Assembly (NCBI GenBank): GCA_043808235.1
Contig: JAZDFC010000037.1
Location: 1-64,000, forward strand
DNA from: JAZDFC01 sp043808235
GTDB taxonomy: Bacteria > Bacteroidota > Ignavibacteria > Ignavibacteriales > Melioribacteraceae
DNA length: 64,000 bases
Direction: 5' to 3'
The notes under the pieces were generated by a model. It did no database searches. It had not been told where the DNA came from and saw nothing but the letters and a program-made list of their open reading frames with translations. Positions 43,857-53,019 of this stretch are shown here, in pieces (positions within the stretch are counted from its first letter, which is position 1; the number at the start of each line of letters is the position of its first letter). A program made the position numbers and the translations under genes.

Positions 43857-44754
43857 CGAAAACAGTGAAATAAAAAATAATCCCGAAAAAGTCTCCCCGA
43901 ATGATGTGGGAAAACTCGATCATAAAAATTTGTACATACAAAGGTTCGACCCGTTTTTGCGATTCCTACATCTTTTGGTGATAATAAGTTTTATTTCACT
44001 TGCTATAACCGGGATGACAATAAAGTTTTCCGACGTAGGTATTTTTCAATTCATTTCTCAATTCCTCGGCGGATATGAGGTGACAGGATTTATTCACCGT
44101 TTCGCGGCGATAATAACATTCTATTATTTCTTTGCGCAATTATACTACTTAGCAAAAAAGAAAAAAAGGAAAGAAGCGAGTTTAAAGGAATTGCTTTCGG
44201 GTGAAAATTCTCTCGTGCCGAACAAAAATGATGTTGTCGAATTCTGGCAGACTATGAAATGGTTTTTGGGCTTTGGCAAAAGGCCAAATTACGGCAGATG
44301 GACTTATTGGGAAAAGTTCGATTACTTCGCAGTTTTTTGGGGAGTAGCGGTAATAGGCAGTAGTGGATTAATGCTATGGTTCCCCGAGTTTTTTACATTC
44401 ATTGGACTACCGGGCTGGTTTATAAATGTTGCAGGAATAATTCACAGTGACGAAGCGCTGCTTGCTACCGGATTTATTTTCTCGGTTCATTTTTTTAATA
44501 GTCATTTCCGCCCGGAAAAATTCCCGATGGACCCGGTTATATTCACCGGCAAAATTACAATTGAAGAATTAAAAAATGACCGGCCCCGGCAATACAAATT
44601 GTTGGTCGAAAGCGGAGAACTAGAAAAAATGATTGTTCCACCTCCGACGGAGAATTTGAAAAGAGCTGCTCACATATTCGGGATAACAGCTTTCCTATTC
44701 GGTTTCATAACTTTGCTTTTAATTTTGTACACAGTAATATTCGTTTATAATTAG
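43849..44754 (+). CDS. Cytochrome b (b561/formate-dehydrogenase gamma type)
   Basis: A 301-residue inner-membrane protein with about four to five helices that should bind two b hemes and exchange electrons with quinone. Candidate heme histidines lie in FLRFLHLLVIISF, VTGFIHRFAAI, AGIIHSDEALL and SVHFFNSHFRP, the order known for this family. The ATG at 43849 overlaps the 19-heme gene by 8 bases, so the pair act together as a split version of the fused 16-heme/b protein downstream, whose C-terminal half has the same YWEKFDYFA / AEKAEYWALIW pattern. Confidence 0.88.
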   Translation: MNSENSEIKNNPEKVSPNDVGKLDHKNLYIQRFDPFLRFLHLLVIISFISLAITGMTIKFSDVGIFQFISQFLGGYEVTGFIHRFAAIITFYYFFAQLYYLAKKKKRKEASLKELLSGENSLVPNKNDVVEFWQTMKWFLGFGKRPNYGRWTYWEKFDYFAVFWGVAVIGSSGLMLWFPEFFTFIGLPGWFINVAGIIHSDEALLATGFIFSVHFFNSHFRPEKFPMDPVIFTGKITIEELKNDRPRQYKLLVESGELEKMIVPPPTENLKRAAHIFGITAFLFGFITLLLILYTVIFVYN

Positions 44755-44775
44755 TTACTAAACAACGGTTACATT

Positions 44776-47253
44776 ATGCAATTAAACATAAAAATATCTC
44801 AACTCACCTTTTTTATTTCATTCATGCTTGGCGGATATTTATTCGCCCAGGAAGAATGCTTGAACTGTCATACCGATGACGGACTTTCATATAAGCGAAA
44901 AGGCCGGGAGATTTCGTTATTCGTTGATGAAAAGAAATTCGGGGAATCCGTTCATGCCGGGCTTGAGTGTATCGATTGCCATTCGGATTTTAATGCTGAG
45001 GAACTTCCGCATAAAGAAGGTAAAGATATTTATAAAGTTGACTGCGGCACTTGTCACGAAGATTATTCCAAATTAGTCAAGTCCGACATTCATCATCGTT
45101 TAAAAAATTTGGTGGGCGACAAGGGACCCGACTGTAAAACCTGCCATGATTATCATTACGTCAAATCTCCGTCAGAAGTAAAAAATAAAGTTGGGTTTTA
45201 CTGCGCCAAATGTCACGATGGGAATGTCGTCCTCGCAAATCCATATCATTCAAAAGTTGTTGCTAAAGAAAAATGCTACGAGTGCCATGATGCAACTAAA
45301 TATCAACCGATGCTAACTCAATCCGTTCATAGTAATTTGGGGTGCGCTGATTGCCATAATTTTATTTCGCATAATTTGAAGGACCATCCTGGAAACGTAA
45401 AGAATACACAAAAAGCCGATTGCTATTTATGCCACAGTTCAATTGCTGCGGAACATCGTGAAAGTATTCACGGCATTTCATTAAATGAGGGCGTTGACGA
45501 AGCTGCGATGTGCTGGAACTGTCACGGCTCGCATAAAATTCTCAAAGTATCAGATCCGCAAAGTCAGGTCGCAACAAAAAATATTGCCGCTACTTGCGGT
45601 GAATGCCACGATAAAGCTGAGATGAATGAAAAGTACGGAATAGCGCCGACATGTCCAACTGATTCATATTCAAAATCCGTTCACGGAAAAGTTGTTTCCG
45701 AAGGCGGTAATGCTGCGACTTGTATTTCGTGCCATGGTGTTCATAACATTAAAAACCGCATACAGGAAAAATCAATGATTTCCACTTACAACATTCCCGA
45801 TAATTGCGGGAAGTGTCATCAGGAAATCACAGAAGATTATAAAGAATCTATCCACTGGATAAAAGCCAAGAAAGGTGTGCGGCTCTCTCCTATCTGTACA
45901 GACTGCCATTGTGAGCATGGTATCAATGCAATCAACAACACCGCTCAACCGAGAAAAGAAATTCGAAAAATGCAGGAACAAACATGCTTGCAATGCCATC
46001 AGAATCCGATGATAAATGCAAAGTACGGTGAAACAAGCGAGGTTAACTTATACCAGGATAGTTATCATGGATTAGCCGGAATGCGCGGCGATGACGATGC
46101 GGCAACGTGCGTTGACTGCCATAGTGTTCATAAAATTCTTCCGGCGAATCATCCCGGATCAACCGTAAATGAAGCAAACGTTACGGAAACTTGCAAGAAG
46201 TGTCATCCCGAAGCGAATGCGGTTTTTGCGAAAAGTTATTCGCATGTTACTCAATCTGCCGAAGGCAGGGAAATTGAAAATTTTGTAAGCACAACATACT
46301 TTTGGCTGATTGTATTTGTAATCGGCGGAATGATACTCCATAACCTGTTGATATTCGTTTTTGAGATGCACAAGAAAAGAAAGAAACTAAAAAATTCTAT
46401 TACAATCCCCAGATTCACAAGAAACGAAGTAATCCAGCATATACTGTTACTTACTTCGTTTTTACTTCTTGCAATAACGGGATTTGCGTTGAAATTTCCT
46501 AAAAGTTTTTGGGCTGATGGTTTGTATCAAATTGGATTAACCGAGACTATCAGACAAAACATACATAGAGTATGCGCGGTTGTGATGATGACCCTCGGAG
46601 TTTATCACATCATCTATTTGTTTGCAACAAAACGCGGAAGAGATGTATTAAGGAATTTGATTCCGAATATCAATGATATTAAAGACGCCGTACAAAATAT
46701 TCTTTATTATCTGCGAATTAAACAACATCCGCCTGAATTTGATAAATATGATTATGCCGAGAAAGCCGAATACTGGGCGCTTATTTGGGGAACGATTGTT
46801 ATGGGTATTACAGGATTAATTTTATGGTTCCCAACTTTTATTGGCGACTGGGCTCCAATATGGTTAATTAAAGTAAGCGAAACAATTCACTATTACGAAG
46901 CAATTCTCGCAACACTTGCAATAATAGTATGGCACTGGTTCTTCGTGATATTTCACCCTGCCGAATACCCGATGAGTTTTACCTGGGTTGACGGTAAAAT
47001 GTCGCTTGCCCATTATAGGCATCATCATGAAAAACACTTTAAAAAGATTGTAAAAGAATGGTTCGAAGTAAAGCACGGAAAGAAAGCAAGAAAGGATATT
47101 AAACATTCGTCTGAATTATTTATTTCGACTCTTGAAAAGAACGGACTGAACGCCGATGATGTATTCGCGAACGAAATAAGAAATGATATCGAATTGAGAA
47201 ATTGGCTTGATAAGGAAGTTGGCGGAATCGAAGAAAACACCGAGAGCGAATAA
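44776..47253 (+). CDS. 16-heme cytochrome c fused to cytochrome b (CbcL-like)
   Basis: An 825-residue fusion. A signal peptide (1-24) leads to a periplasmic part with sixteen CXXCH motifs up to about residue 480, then a membrane segment and a four-helix di-heme cytochrome b (about 545-750) with histidines in VIQHILLL, IRQNIHRVCAV, VSETIHYYEAIL and VWHWFFVIFHP. Domain order matches Geobacter CbcL, an inner-membrane quinol oxidase that feeds extracellular electron transfer, but that protein has fewer hemes. The function here is inferred from domain order. The N-terminal 90 residues are paralogous to the 19-heme protein. Confidence 0.88.
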   Translation: MQLNIKISQLTFFISFMLGGYLFAQEECLNCHTDDGLSYKRKGREISLFVDEKKFGESVHAGLECIDCHSDFNAEELPHKEGKDIYKVDCGTCHEDYSKLVKSDIHHRLKNLVGDKGPDCKTCHDYHYVKSPSEVKNKVGFYCAKCHDGNVVLANPYHSKVVAKEKCYECHDATKYQPMLTQSVHSNLGCADCHNFISHNLKDHPGNVKNTQKADCYLCHSSIAAEHRESIHGISLNEGVDEAAMCWNCHGSHKILKVSDPQSQVATKNIAATCGECHDKAEMNEKYGIAPTCPTDSYSKSVHGKVVSEGGNAATCISCHGVHNIKNRIQEKSMISTYNIPDNCGKCHQEITEDYKESIHWIKAKKGVRLSPICTDCHCEHGINAINNTAQPRKEIRKMQEQTCLQCHQNPMINAKYGETSEVNLYQDSYHGLAGMRGDDDAATCVDCHSVHKILPANHPGSTVNEANVTETCKKCHPEANAVFAKSYSHVTQSAEGREIENFVSTTYFWLIVFVIGGMILHNLLIFVFEMHKKRKKLKNSITIPRFTRNEVIQHILLLTSFLLLAITGFALKFPKSFWADGLYQIGLTETIRQNIHRVCAVVMMTLGVYHIIYLFATKRGRDVLRNLIPNINDIKDAVQNILYYLRIKQHPPEFDKYDYAEKAEYWALIWGTIVMGITGLILWFPTFIGDWAPIWLIKVSETIHYYEAILATLAIIVWHWFFVIFHPAEYPMSFTWVDGKMSLAHYRHHHEKHFKKIVKEWFEVKHGKKARKDIKHSSELFISTLEKNGLNADDVFANEIRNDIELRNWLDKEVGGIEENTESE

Positions 47254-47300
47254 GAAGTTTTATGAAAATATTTATTCGCTAACGTGAATGTCAATTGAAA

Positions 47301-47355
47301 CCGGTTAGATAAACCGGATTAAAATTCAAAGCGATAATCAACAAAAATTGATTAT
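47301..47355. promoter_or_regulatory. Two palindromes upstream of the conduit operon
   Basis: CCGGTT/AACCGG (47301-47317) and ATAATCAA/TTGATTAT (47334-47355). They lie in the 194-base gap before the c554-type gene and may mark an operator region or the 3' end of the preceding unit. Confidence 0.4.
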
Positions 47356-47447
47356 TGCCTATTAATGATTATTAACATATTTTAAAAAACAGAAAGAGTA
47401 ATTGATATTTCTAACTTATTAATTCACCAATATTTATCGGAGGTTTT

Positions 47448-48032
47448 ATGCTCAAAAAAACCAAAATTATTTTCTTATTTGTAACATTGATTTCTTTCCT
47501 TGGAATAAATTCTATAATTCAAGCAGACGATCCGCCAAAATTTGGTTTTGAAGGCGCTGAAAAATGCGGCATGTGCCACAAAAAGGATGCTGATGGCGCT
47601 CAGCTTATCAAATGGCAGAAAAGCAAACATGCCAACGCTTATAAAACACTCTTATCTGAAGAAGCTAATAAAATATCGATGGAAAAATATGGAAAGAAAG
47701 CTGTCGAAGCCGAAGAGTGTTTGAAGTGCCATGCATCCGGTTATGATGTTGACAAAGCATTGTTAGGAAAGAAATTCAAAGTCGAAGATGGTGTTCAATG
47801 CGAAACTTGTCATGGCCCGGGCAGCGAATACCAGGCAATGAAGGTTATGAAAGTCCGTGAAGACGCGGTTAAAAACGGATTGCATGTTTGGAAGGATGAA
47901 GCCGAAATCGAAAAAATGTGCTTGACATGCCATAACTCCGAAAGCCCGACTTTCAAAGAATTTAAATTCAAGGAACAATACGCTCAGATAGTCCATAACA
48001 ATCCAACGAAAGTTAAAACAGAGGCCAAATGA
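47448..48032 (+). CDS. Tetraheme cytochrome c, c554 family
   Basis: A 194-residue periplasmic protein with a signal peptide (1-26, ending IIQADD). Four CXXCH motifs (CGMCH, CLKCH, CETCH, CLTCH) and the surrounding KWQKSKHANAYKTL and GVQCETCHGPGSEY are the hallmarks of cytochrome c554-like proteins, which shuttle electrons; the original member works in nitrifiers. A very good GGAGG ribosome site precedes the ATG, suggesting high expression. Its stop overlaps the barrel gene by 4 bases (ATGA). It could feed electrons to the outer-membrane conduit. Confidence 0.9.
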   Translation: MLKKTKIIFLFVTLISFLGINSIIQADDPPKFGFEGAEKCGMCHKKDADGAQLIKWQKSKHANAYKTLLSEEANKISMEKYGKKAVEAEECLKCHASGYDVDKALLGKKFKVEDGVQCETCHGPGSEYQAMKVMKVREDAVKNGLHVWKDEAEIEKMCLTCHNSESPTFKEFKFKEQYAQIVHNNPTKVKTEAK

Positions 48033-49306
48033 AAAAGTCCTTTTTACTGGTTATAATTTTGTGCCTTCCGCTTTTAATAAATGCACAGAATATAAACGGA
48101 AATTTTTCATCTTCTATTTACGGCTTTGAAAGGTTTGATACTGTTGATGTTTCGGATATGAATATTCGCTCCTTTCAAATGCTGAATCTGAATATCAACA
48201 AGGACAATATATCTCTCCGTTCGCGATTAAATTTCGAAACCAACATTTCGAATTCTCTTGATAACGATCCAAGATTGAGAATTTACAATCTCTATCTTGA
48301 AGCTCGAAATCTTTTCGATATAGCAACAATCAAATTAGGAAGACAATCATTATTCAATTCAGTTGCTGGCGGAGTTTACGACGGCGCCAATCTTAAACTG
48401 GCTGTCGACGGAATTTCGCTATCAGGTTTTTACGGCGGTAACGTACCTCCGTATCAAAAACTTGAAATTACGGATGACTTCGCAAAGGATTATGTCCTCG
48501 GCGGAAAACTTACCGTTACTGAGCTGGAGAATTTCAGATTTGCCGCTTCCTATATCGACAAAAATTTCAAATCGTATGATTACACCGCAACCAGGCTGGA
48601 TGCAAATTACAATCCGATTGAAGTGTTGATTCAAAGTAAATCGAATCAGTACAAATATTTGTCGGGTGAAATTTCTTATGGCTTGCCGGACATGTTCGAA
48701 GTTAATACCAGGTATGATTACGACTTGAATTTCAATACAACTTCGAAGTTCGAAATTGACGGAAGATATACTCAAATTGAAAAACTCGGTATCAGTTTAT
48801 ATTATAATTACAGGGAGCCGCGTGTCAGATACAACTCGATATTCTCGGTGTTCAATTACGGCAACACCCAGGAGATTGAAGGCGGCTTCGATTATAAAGT
48901 AAACGAAATGTTTACCGTTATCGGTAAATTTGGAAATGTTACTTACGAAGATGAAAATTCCCAGAGACTTACACTTGGCGTAAATACTTGCTGCGGAAGT
49001 TTGAATTACCGGAAGACATTCGGTTATGCCGGCGAACTTGATGCAGTTTCGTTTTATTGCGCACGATCATTTCTCGATGGATTTCTTACTCCGTCTGTCG
49101 GCCTCGGATTTACATCATACAAACTCAGCAAAGATTCCGAAAAGAATAGTTTAGTTTCGGTTCTTGCCGGTGTTAATGTTCGTCCGTGGCAGCTTGTATC
49201 GTTTGATTTGCAAGGACAGTACATGAGCAACAAGATTTATAAGAATGACGTCAGGATACTCTTCAAATTTAATTACTGGTTCAACACTAACTTGGGGATA
49301 TTCTGA
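48029..49306 (+). CDS. Outer-membrane beta-barrel protein of the cytochrome conduit
   Basis: A 425-residue exported protein (signal 1-19, ending INAQN) made of alternating beta strands with aromatic girdles and a terminal phenylalanine (NTNLGIF), typical of outer-membrane barrels. I estimate 16-20 strands. I see no family name from sequence alone; MtrB or PioB types are longer. Position between a tetraheme and a 14-heme cytochrome, with a 4-base overlap upstream and a 1-base gap downstream, suggests it is the barrel of a porin-cytochrome complex. The paired cysteines in NTCCGSL are unusual for a barrel. Confidence 0.82.
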   Translation: MKKSFLLVIILCLPLLINAQNINGNFSSSIYGFERFDTVDVSDMNIRSFQMLNLNINKDNISLRSRLNFETNISNSLDNDPRLRIYNLYLEARNLFDIATIKLGRQSLFNSVAGGVYDGANLKLAVDGISLSGFYGGNVPPYQKLEITDDFAKDYVLGGKLTVTELENFRFAASYIDKNFKSYDYTATRLDANYNPIEVLIQSKSNQYKYLSGEISYGLPDMFEVNTRYDYDLNFNTTSKFEIDGRYTQIEKLGISLYYNYREPRVRYNSIFSVFNYGNTQEIEGGFDYKVNEMFTVIGKFGNVTYEDENSQRLTLGVNTCCGSLNYRKTFGYAGELDAVSFYCARSFLDGFLTPSVGLGFTSYKLSKDSEKNSLVSVLAGVNVRPWQLVSFDLQGQYMSNKIYKNDVRILFKFNYWFNTNLGIF

Positions 49307-49307
49307 T

Positions 49308-50519
49308 ATGAAAACAAAATACTTTTATTTGATAATAACTTTTATTGTCTCTTCGTTTGTTGCATTCAGCGCTTTCAATGTGCCTGATGATGAACAGCCG
49401 AAGACGAATAAAGATATAATAAAATTTTCTCACGCACTTCATGCGGAAGCTACCGATTGTGCATCATGCCATTCAAATGTTGCCGGCAGTACAAACCTTG
49501 ACGACAGGCTTCTCCCGACAAAAGAAGACTGCGCCGGATGCCATGATGTAAACGACGAAAGCGCTTGCGGCACTTGTCATTACGAAGGAGTAAACGAACC
49601 GCTTATCATTAAAAAATCATCATTATATTTCAACCACCAATTGCACATGAAAGATAATTCTGCGACTTGCACGGATTGTCATTCGGGAATTGACCAGGTT
49701 GATTACAGCTTTGAATCGGTTAGTCCAAACCCGGCAATGGCAAAATGTTCTTCGTGCCATAACTCCTCCGCGGTTGCATCGAATGCATGTCAGCTTTGCC
49801 ATGTTTCAACAAATAATTTACGACCGGCAGATCACAAAACAGTTTCATTCATGGATACGCACAAATTCGCATCGGAGAAAGCCGGCGCTAATTGTGCAAT
49901 GTGCCATGACAATGAATTCTGCGAAAGCTGCCATATTGCAACAACAGGAATTGATGCCGCGAATACAGCTAAAGACTTCTACACTCCATATGCCCCGCAT
50001 AAATACATCGACAATTCAAAGATACAGCAAATCACCCGCGTGCATGATTTGAATTACAGATTCTCACACGGTATTGATGCAAAAGGCAAATCAACCGAAT
50101 GCCAAACATGCCATCAAACCGAAACTTTCTGCGCCGAATGCCATTCTTCAACAGGCGGTGATTATGCTTACGAAGGAATTGTTCCAACTTCGCATATCAC
50201 GCAGGGATTTATGGTTCTTGGTGTTGGAAGCGGCGGAGGCGAACATGCTGTGCTTGCTAAACGTGATATCGAGAGATGCGCTTCTTGCCACGATACTCAA
50301 GGCGCCGATCCGAATTGCGTTATGTGTCATACTGATGCTGATGGAATAAAAGGCTCCAATCCAAAAACTCACGATAAAAGTTTTATGAGTGATTCGGAAG
50401 GAGACTGGCATGATACACAAGCCTCTGTTTGTTACAACTGCCATACCGATGTGAATGCAAGACCTGGAGGAACTCCCGGAATTGGTTTCTGCGGTTATTG
50501 CCACGGAGGTGTACAATGA
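49308..50519 (+). CDS. 14-heme cytochrome c of the conduit
   Basis: A 403-residue exported protein (signal about 1-22) with fourteen CXXCH motifs. The ATG at 49308 directly follows the barrel stop; a longer reading from 49245 would overlap the barrel and lacks a signal. The KFSHALHAEATDCASCH and YFNHQLHMKDNSATCTDCH pattern, with histidines before each motif, resembles c7/class III modules. It has no lipobox or anchor. It likely sits in or under the barrel, or on the periplasmic side. It overlaps the heme lipoprotein gene by 4 bases. Confidence 0.9.
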   Translation: MKTKYFYLIITFIVSSFVAFSAFNVPDDEQPKTNKDIIKFSHALHAEATDCASCHSNVAGSTNLDDRLLPTKEDCAGCHDVNDESACGTCHYEGVNEPLIIKKSSLYFNHQLHMKDNSATCTDCHSGIDQVDYSFESVSPNPAMAKCSSCHNSSAVASNACQLCHVSTNNLRPADHKTVSFMDTHKFASEKAGANCAMCHDNEFCESCHIATTGIDAANTAKDFYTPYAPHKYIDNSKIQQITRVHDLNYRFSHGIDAKGKSTECQTCHQTETFCAECHSSTGGDYAYEGIVPTSHITQGFMVLGVGSGGGEHAVLAKRDIERCASCHDTQGADPNCVMCHTDADGIKGSNPKTHDKSFMSDSEGDWHDTQASVCYNCHTDVNARPGGTPGIGFCGYCHGGVQ

Positions 50520-51400
50520 AAAAGTTATATACAACCGTACTAATTATAGTTGTGTCTTTTTTTGTACTTTATTCTTGCAGCGATCCACAGGATGAATTGA
50601 CAGCAGTACCGAAAATCAGTATTCACTCTGCCGGATTTGGAAATCCTTCATCACCGGATTTCCATTCAAAGTATTTCGTGGAAAATGGATGGCAATTGAA
50701 AAACTGTATTAAATGCCATGGAAGTAATTATACGGGCGGAACAACAGGTTCAAGCTGCGTTACATGTCACACTCAATCGGATGGACCGGAAGCTTGTAAT
50801 ACTTGTCACGGAGATTTTTCCGACCCGACAAACATTGCACCGCCCCGTGATGTAATGGGTAATATTGCAACAACTGCAAAAGGCGTCGGCGCTCATCAAA
50901 CCCACACTATTGGTAATACACGAACGGCGGCAATGGGTTGTTACGATTGCCATACTGCCGATGTAACTGAAGGTGAGAAATATGTTTTTTCTCACATAGG
51001 TCAATTACCGGCAGAGATTTTATTTAGCGGACTCGGTAATAAAACCGGCAATGCCAATTATGATTTTACATCACTTCAATGTTCTAATACATATTGCCAC
51101 GGTAATTTCGAATTTTTGAAATCCGAATCATCCCATACAATCGGTTATGTAGCTGATAAGATGGAAGGAAATAAATTCAATCCGGTTTGGAATGTTGTGG
51201 ATGGAACCCAGGCGAAATGCGGTACATGTCACGGCGAACTTGACGCAAGTGGAAATTTGGTTACAGCAGTACCTAAGGGACACTTACCTTCTGATTTGAT
51301 TAACTGTGTAAACTGCCACTTTGGAATTGTTGATGCACAGGGTAATGTCACCGACAAAAACAAACACATCAACGGTGAAAGAAACGTTTTTGGTGAGTAA
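50516..51400 (+). CDS. Heme lipoprotein with CX4CH...CXXCH signature
   Basis: A 294-residue lipoprotein (lipobox LYSC, Cys20) with six CXXCH motifs and one CSNTYCH, a CX4CH. The CX4CH followed by CXXCH matches the domain first described in Geobacter sulfurreducens cytochromes (TIGR01904). Being a lipoprotein encoded last in the barrel operon, it is a candidate for the outer-surface terminus of the conduit. The ATG at 50516 overlaps the previous stop (ATGA). A terminator ends the operon 23 bases downstream. Confidence 0.88.
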   Translation: MKKLYTTVLIIVVSFFVLYSCSDPQDELTAVPKISIHSAGFGNPSSPDFHSKYFVENGWQLKNCIKCHGSNYTGGTTGSSCVTCHTQSDGPEACNTCHGDFSDPTNIAPPRDVMGNIATTAKGVGAHQTHTIGNTRTAAMGCYDCHTADVTEGEKYVFSHIGQLPAEILFSGLGNKTGNANYDFTSLQCSNTYCHGNFEFLKSESSHTIGYVADKMEGNKFNPVWNVVDGTQAKCGTCHGELDASGNLVTAVPKGHLPSDLINCVNCHFGIVDAQGNVTDKNKHINGERNVFGE

Positions 51401-51422
51401 TATTTTTACAAATTAGTTTCGA

Positions 51423-51460
51423 AACCTTGAAGGCTGATGTTGGGTCTTCAAGGTTTTTTT
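51423..51460 (+). terminator. Intrinsic terminator of the conduit operon
   Basis: AACCTTGAAG (51423-51432) and CTTCAAGGTT (51446-51455) form a 10-pair stem followed by T-run to 51460. It separates the cytochrome operon from the sigma-54 activator. Confidence 0.9.
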
Positions 51461-51481
51461 ATCGAAAGGATTTTTGTTTTA

Positions 51482-52816
51482 ATGGATATAGACGATAAAT
51501 TAAAGGACCACATACTCGAATCAATTGGCGAAGGAGTATTTACCGTCGATAAAAATTTCCGTATCAACTTTTTTAATAAAGCAGCCGAAAAGATTACCGG
51601 ATTCAAGCGGGAAGAGGTGATAGGTAAATTCTGCAAACATGTTTTCCGTTCGGAACTTTGTTTTACAGATTGCCCGATAGCTCTCGCTTTAAAATCAAAA
51701 AAAACTATATACGATTTTGAATCGAAGATCGTATGCAATTTTGGTTCACATATCCCAATAAAATTAAACTCTGCGGTTCTATACAACGAGAATGAAGAGC
51801 CAACCGGTGGTATTATTTCTTTCCGTGATATTTCCGAACTGGCAGACTTAAAAAAGAATCTCGAAAAGGAGACACAATTTCACGGTATCATCGGTCAAAG
51901 CAAAGCGATGAACGAAGTATTCGAATTGATAAAAGAAATCTCCGAGTCGGATGCGCCTGTATTTATCCACGGTGAATCCGGCACCGGGAAAGAGATGATT
52001 GCAAATGCCATTCAGGCAACAAGTCTTCGAAGTGATCAGCCATATACAAAAATTAATTGCTCGGTATTCCCCGCCAACTTACTGGCAAGCGAATTATTCG
52101 GTCACGTGAAGGGAGCTTTTACCGATGCAATTAAAGACCGCCCCGGTAGATTTGAAATTGCCGACAAAGGAACAATCTTCCTCGATGAGGTTGCGGAGAT
52201 GCCTTTGCAGATGCAGTTGCAACTACTCCGTGTTTTACAAGAAGGAAGTTTCGAGCGAGTCGGAGAAAACCTGACCCGCAAGGTAAATGTACGGGTAATC
52301 GCAGCAACGAATATCAATATTAAAGAAGCGCTGGCTAAAGGCACATTCCGAGAAGATTTGTATTATCGTTTAAATGTTATTCCAATTGAAATTTATCCAC
52401 TTAAAAACCGCAAGGAAGATATTATTCCGCTCATATATCATTTCTTAAATAAATTTTCACTACTGTACAAAAAAGACATTCACAATATTGATGACAAGGC
52501 GCTGGACATTTTACTAAAATACGATTGGCCCGGAAACGTACGTGAATTAGAAAACGTACTTGAATACACTTTTGTTAGGACCAACAATTCGAGCACACTT
52601 GAAGCTTCAAAAATTCCCACCAACATAAAAGAAAAATCTCAAAAGCCATTCGCGCTTGCAGATAAACATTCATTTTCCGAAGGTGGAACCGAAACCACCA
52701 AACTTTTAGCAGTACTAGAAAAACATCGTTGGAATAAGTCGAATGTTGCCAAAGAACTTGGAATTGGAAGAACAACTCTCTGGCGAAAATTAAAGGAATT
52801 GGGATTAGTGGAGTAA
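51482..52816 (+). CDS. PAS-domain sigma-54-dependent activator
   Basis: A 444-residue enhancer-binding protein. An N-terminal PAS domain (residues 8-125) contains three spaced cysteines (51, 60, 64) in GKFCKHVFRSELCFTDCPIA, a recurring feature of such regulators that may sense redox state. The AAA+ domain has Walker A GESGTGKE (164-171), the sigma-54 contact loop GAFTDA (211-216, a variant of GAFTGA) and TIFLDEVAEM. A Fis-type helix-turn-helix ends the protein (NVAKELGIGRTTLWRKLKEL). There is no receiver domain. The ATG at 51482 is chosen because an earlier in-frame start lies inside the terminator. A perfect sigma-54 promoter stands 156 bases downstream. Confidence 0.92.
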   Translation: MDIDDKLKDHILESIGEGVFTVDKNFRINFFNKAAEKITGFKREEVIGKFCKHVFRSELCFTDCPIALALKSKKTIYDFESKIVCNFGSHIPIKLNSAVLYNENEEPTGGIISFRDISELADLKKNLEKETQFHGIIGQSKAMNEVFELIKEISESDAPVFIHGESGTGKEMIANAIQATSLRSDQPYTKINCSVFPANLLASELFGHVKGAFTDAIKDRPGRFEIADKGTIFLDEVAEMPLQMQLQLLRVLQEGSFERVGENLTRKVNVRVIAATNINIKEALAKGTFREDLYYRLNVIPIEIYPLKNRKEDIIPLIYHFLNKFSLLYKKDIHNIDDKALDILLKYDWPGNVRELENVLEYTFVRTNNSSTLEASKIPTNIKEKSQKPFALADKHSFSEGGTETTKLLAVLEKHRWNKSNVAKELGIGRTTLWRKLKELGLVE

Positions 52817-52823
52817 TTGTTTC

Positions 52824-52928
52824 AAACGTTCCATTGAAGAACGTTTCGTTCCATTCGTTAATTCAATCTTAAAACCATTCTATATCAATTTCCCTAAAAT
52901 CATTAGAAATTGCGAAACACATCGTTTC
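52824..52928 (+). promoter_or_regulatory. Candidate upstream activator sites for the sigma-54 promoter
   Basis: Two dyads: AAACGTTC/GAACGTTT (52824-52846) and GAAAC/GTTTC (52914-52928). They lie about 125-150 and 45-60 bases before the -24 element, the range used by enhancer-binding proteins. The first starts 8 bases past the activator's stop and might instead be a weak terminator. Confidence 0.45.
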
Positions 52929-52971
52929 ATAACAATAATCTTATTGTTCACATTTTATCACAAAAATCGCG

Positions 52972-52987
52972 TGGCACTTTAGTTGCT
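52972..52987 (+). promoter_or_regulatory. Sigma-54 promoter
   Basis: TGGCAC-TTTAG-TTGCT matches the -24/-12 consensus TGGCAC-N5-TTGCW at every position. Transcription would start near 52998, about 22 bases before the cytochrome lipoprotein ATG. Confidence 0.9.
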
Positions 52988-53019
52988 TTGATAAGTCATC
53001 TAAAATTGACAGGTATATT

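Noticed and set aside
44776..47253. Nitrite or hydroxylamine reductase identity for the multiheme proteins
   Set aside because: No CXXCK or crosslinking tyrosine motif of NrfA/HAO type was seen; the b-type membrane part and spacing fit electron transfer instead.
51437..51481. Longer start for the sigma-54 activator
   Set aside because: The extra codons are the loop and 3' arm of an intrinsic terminator.
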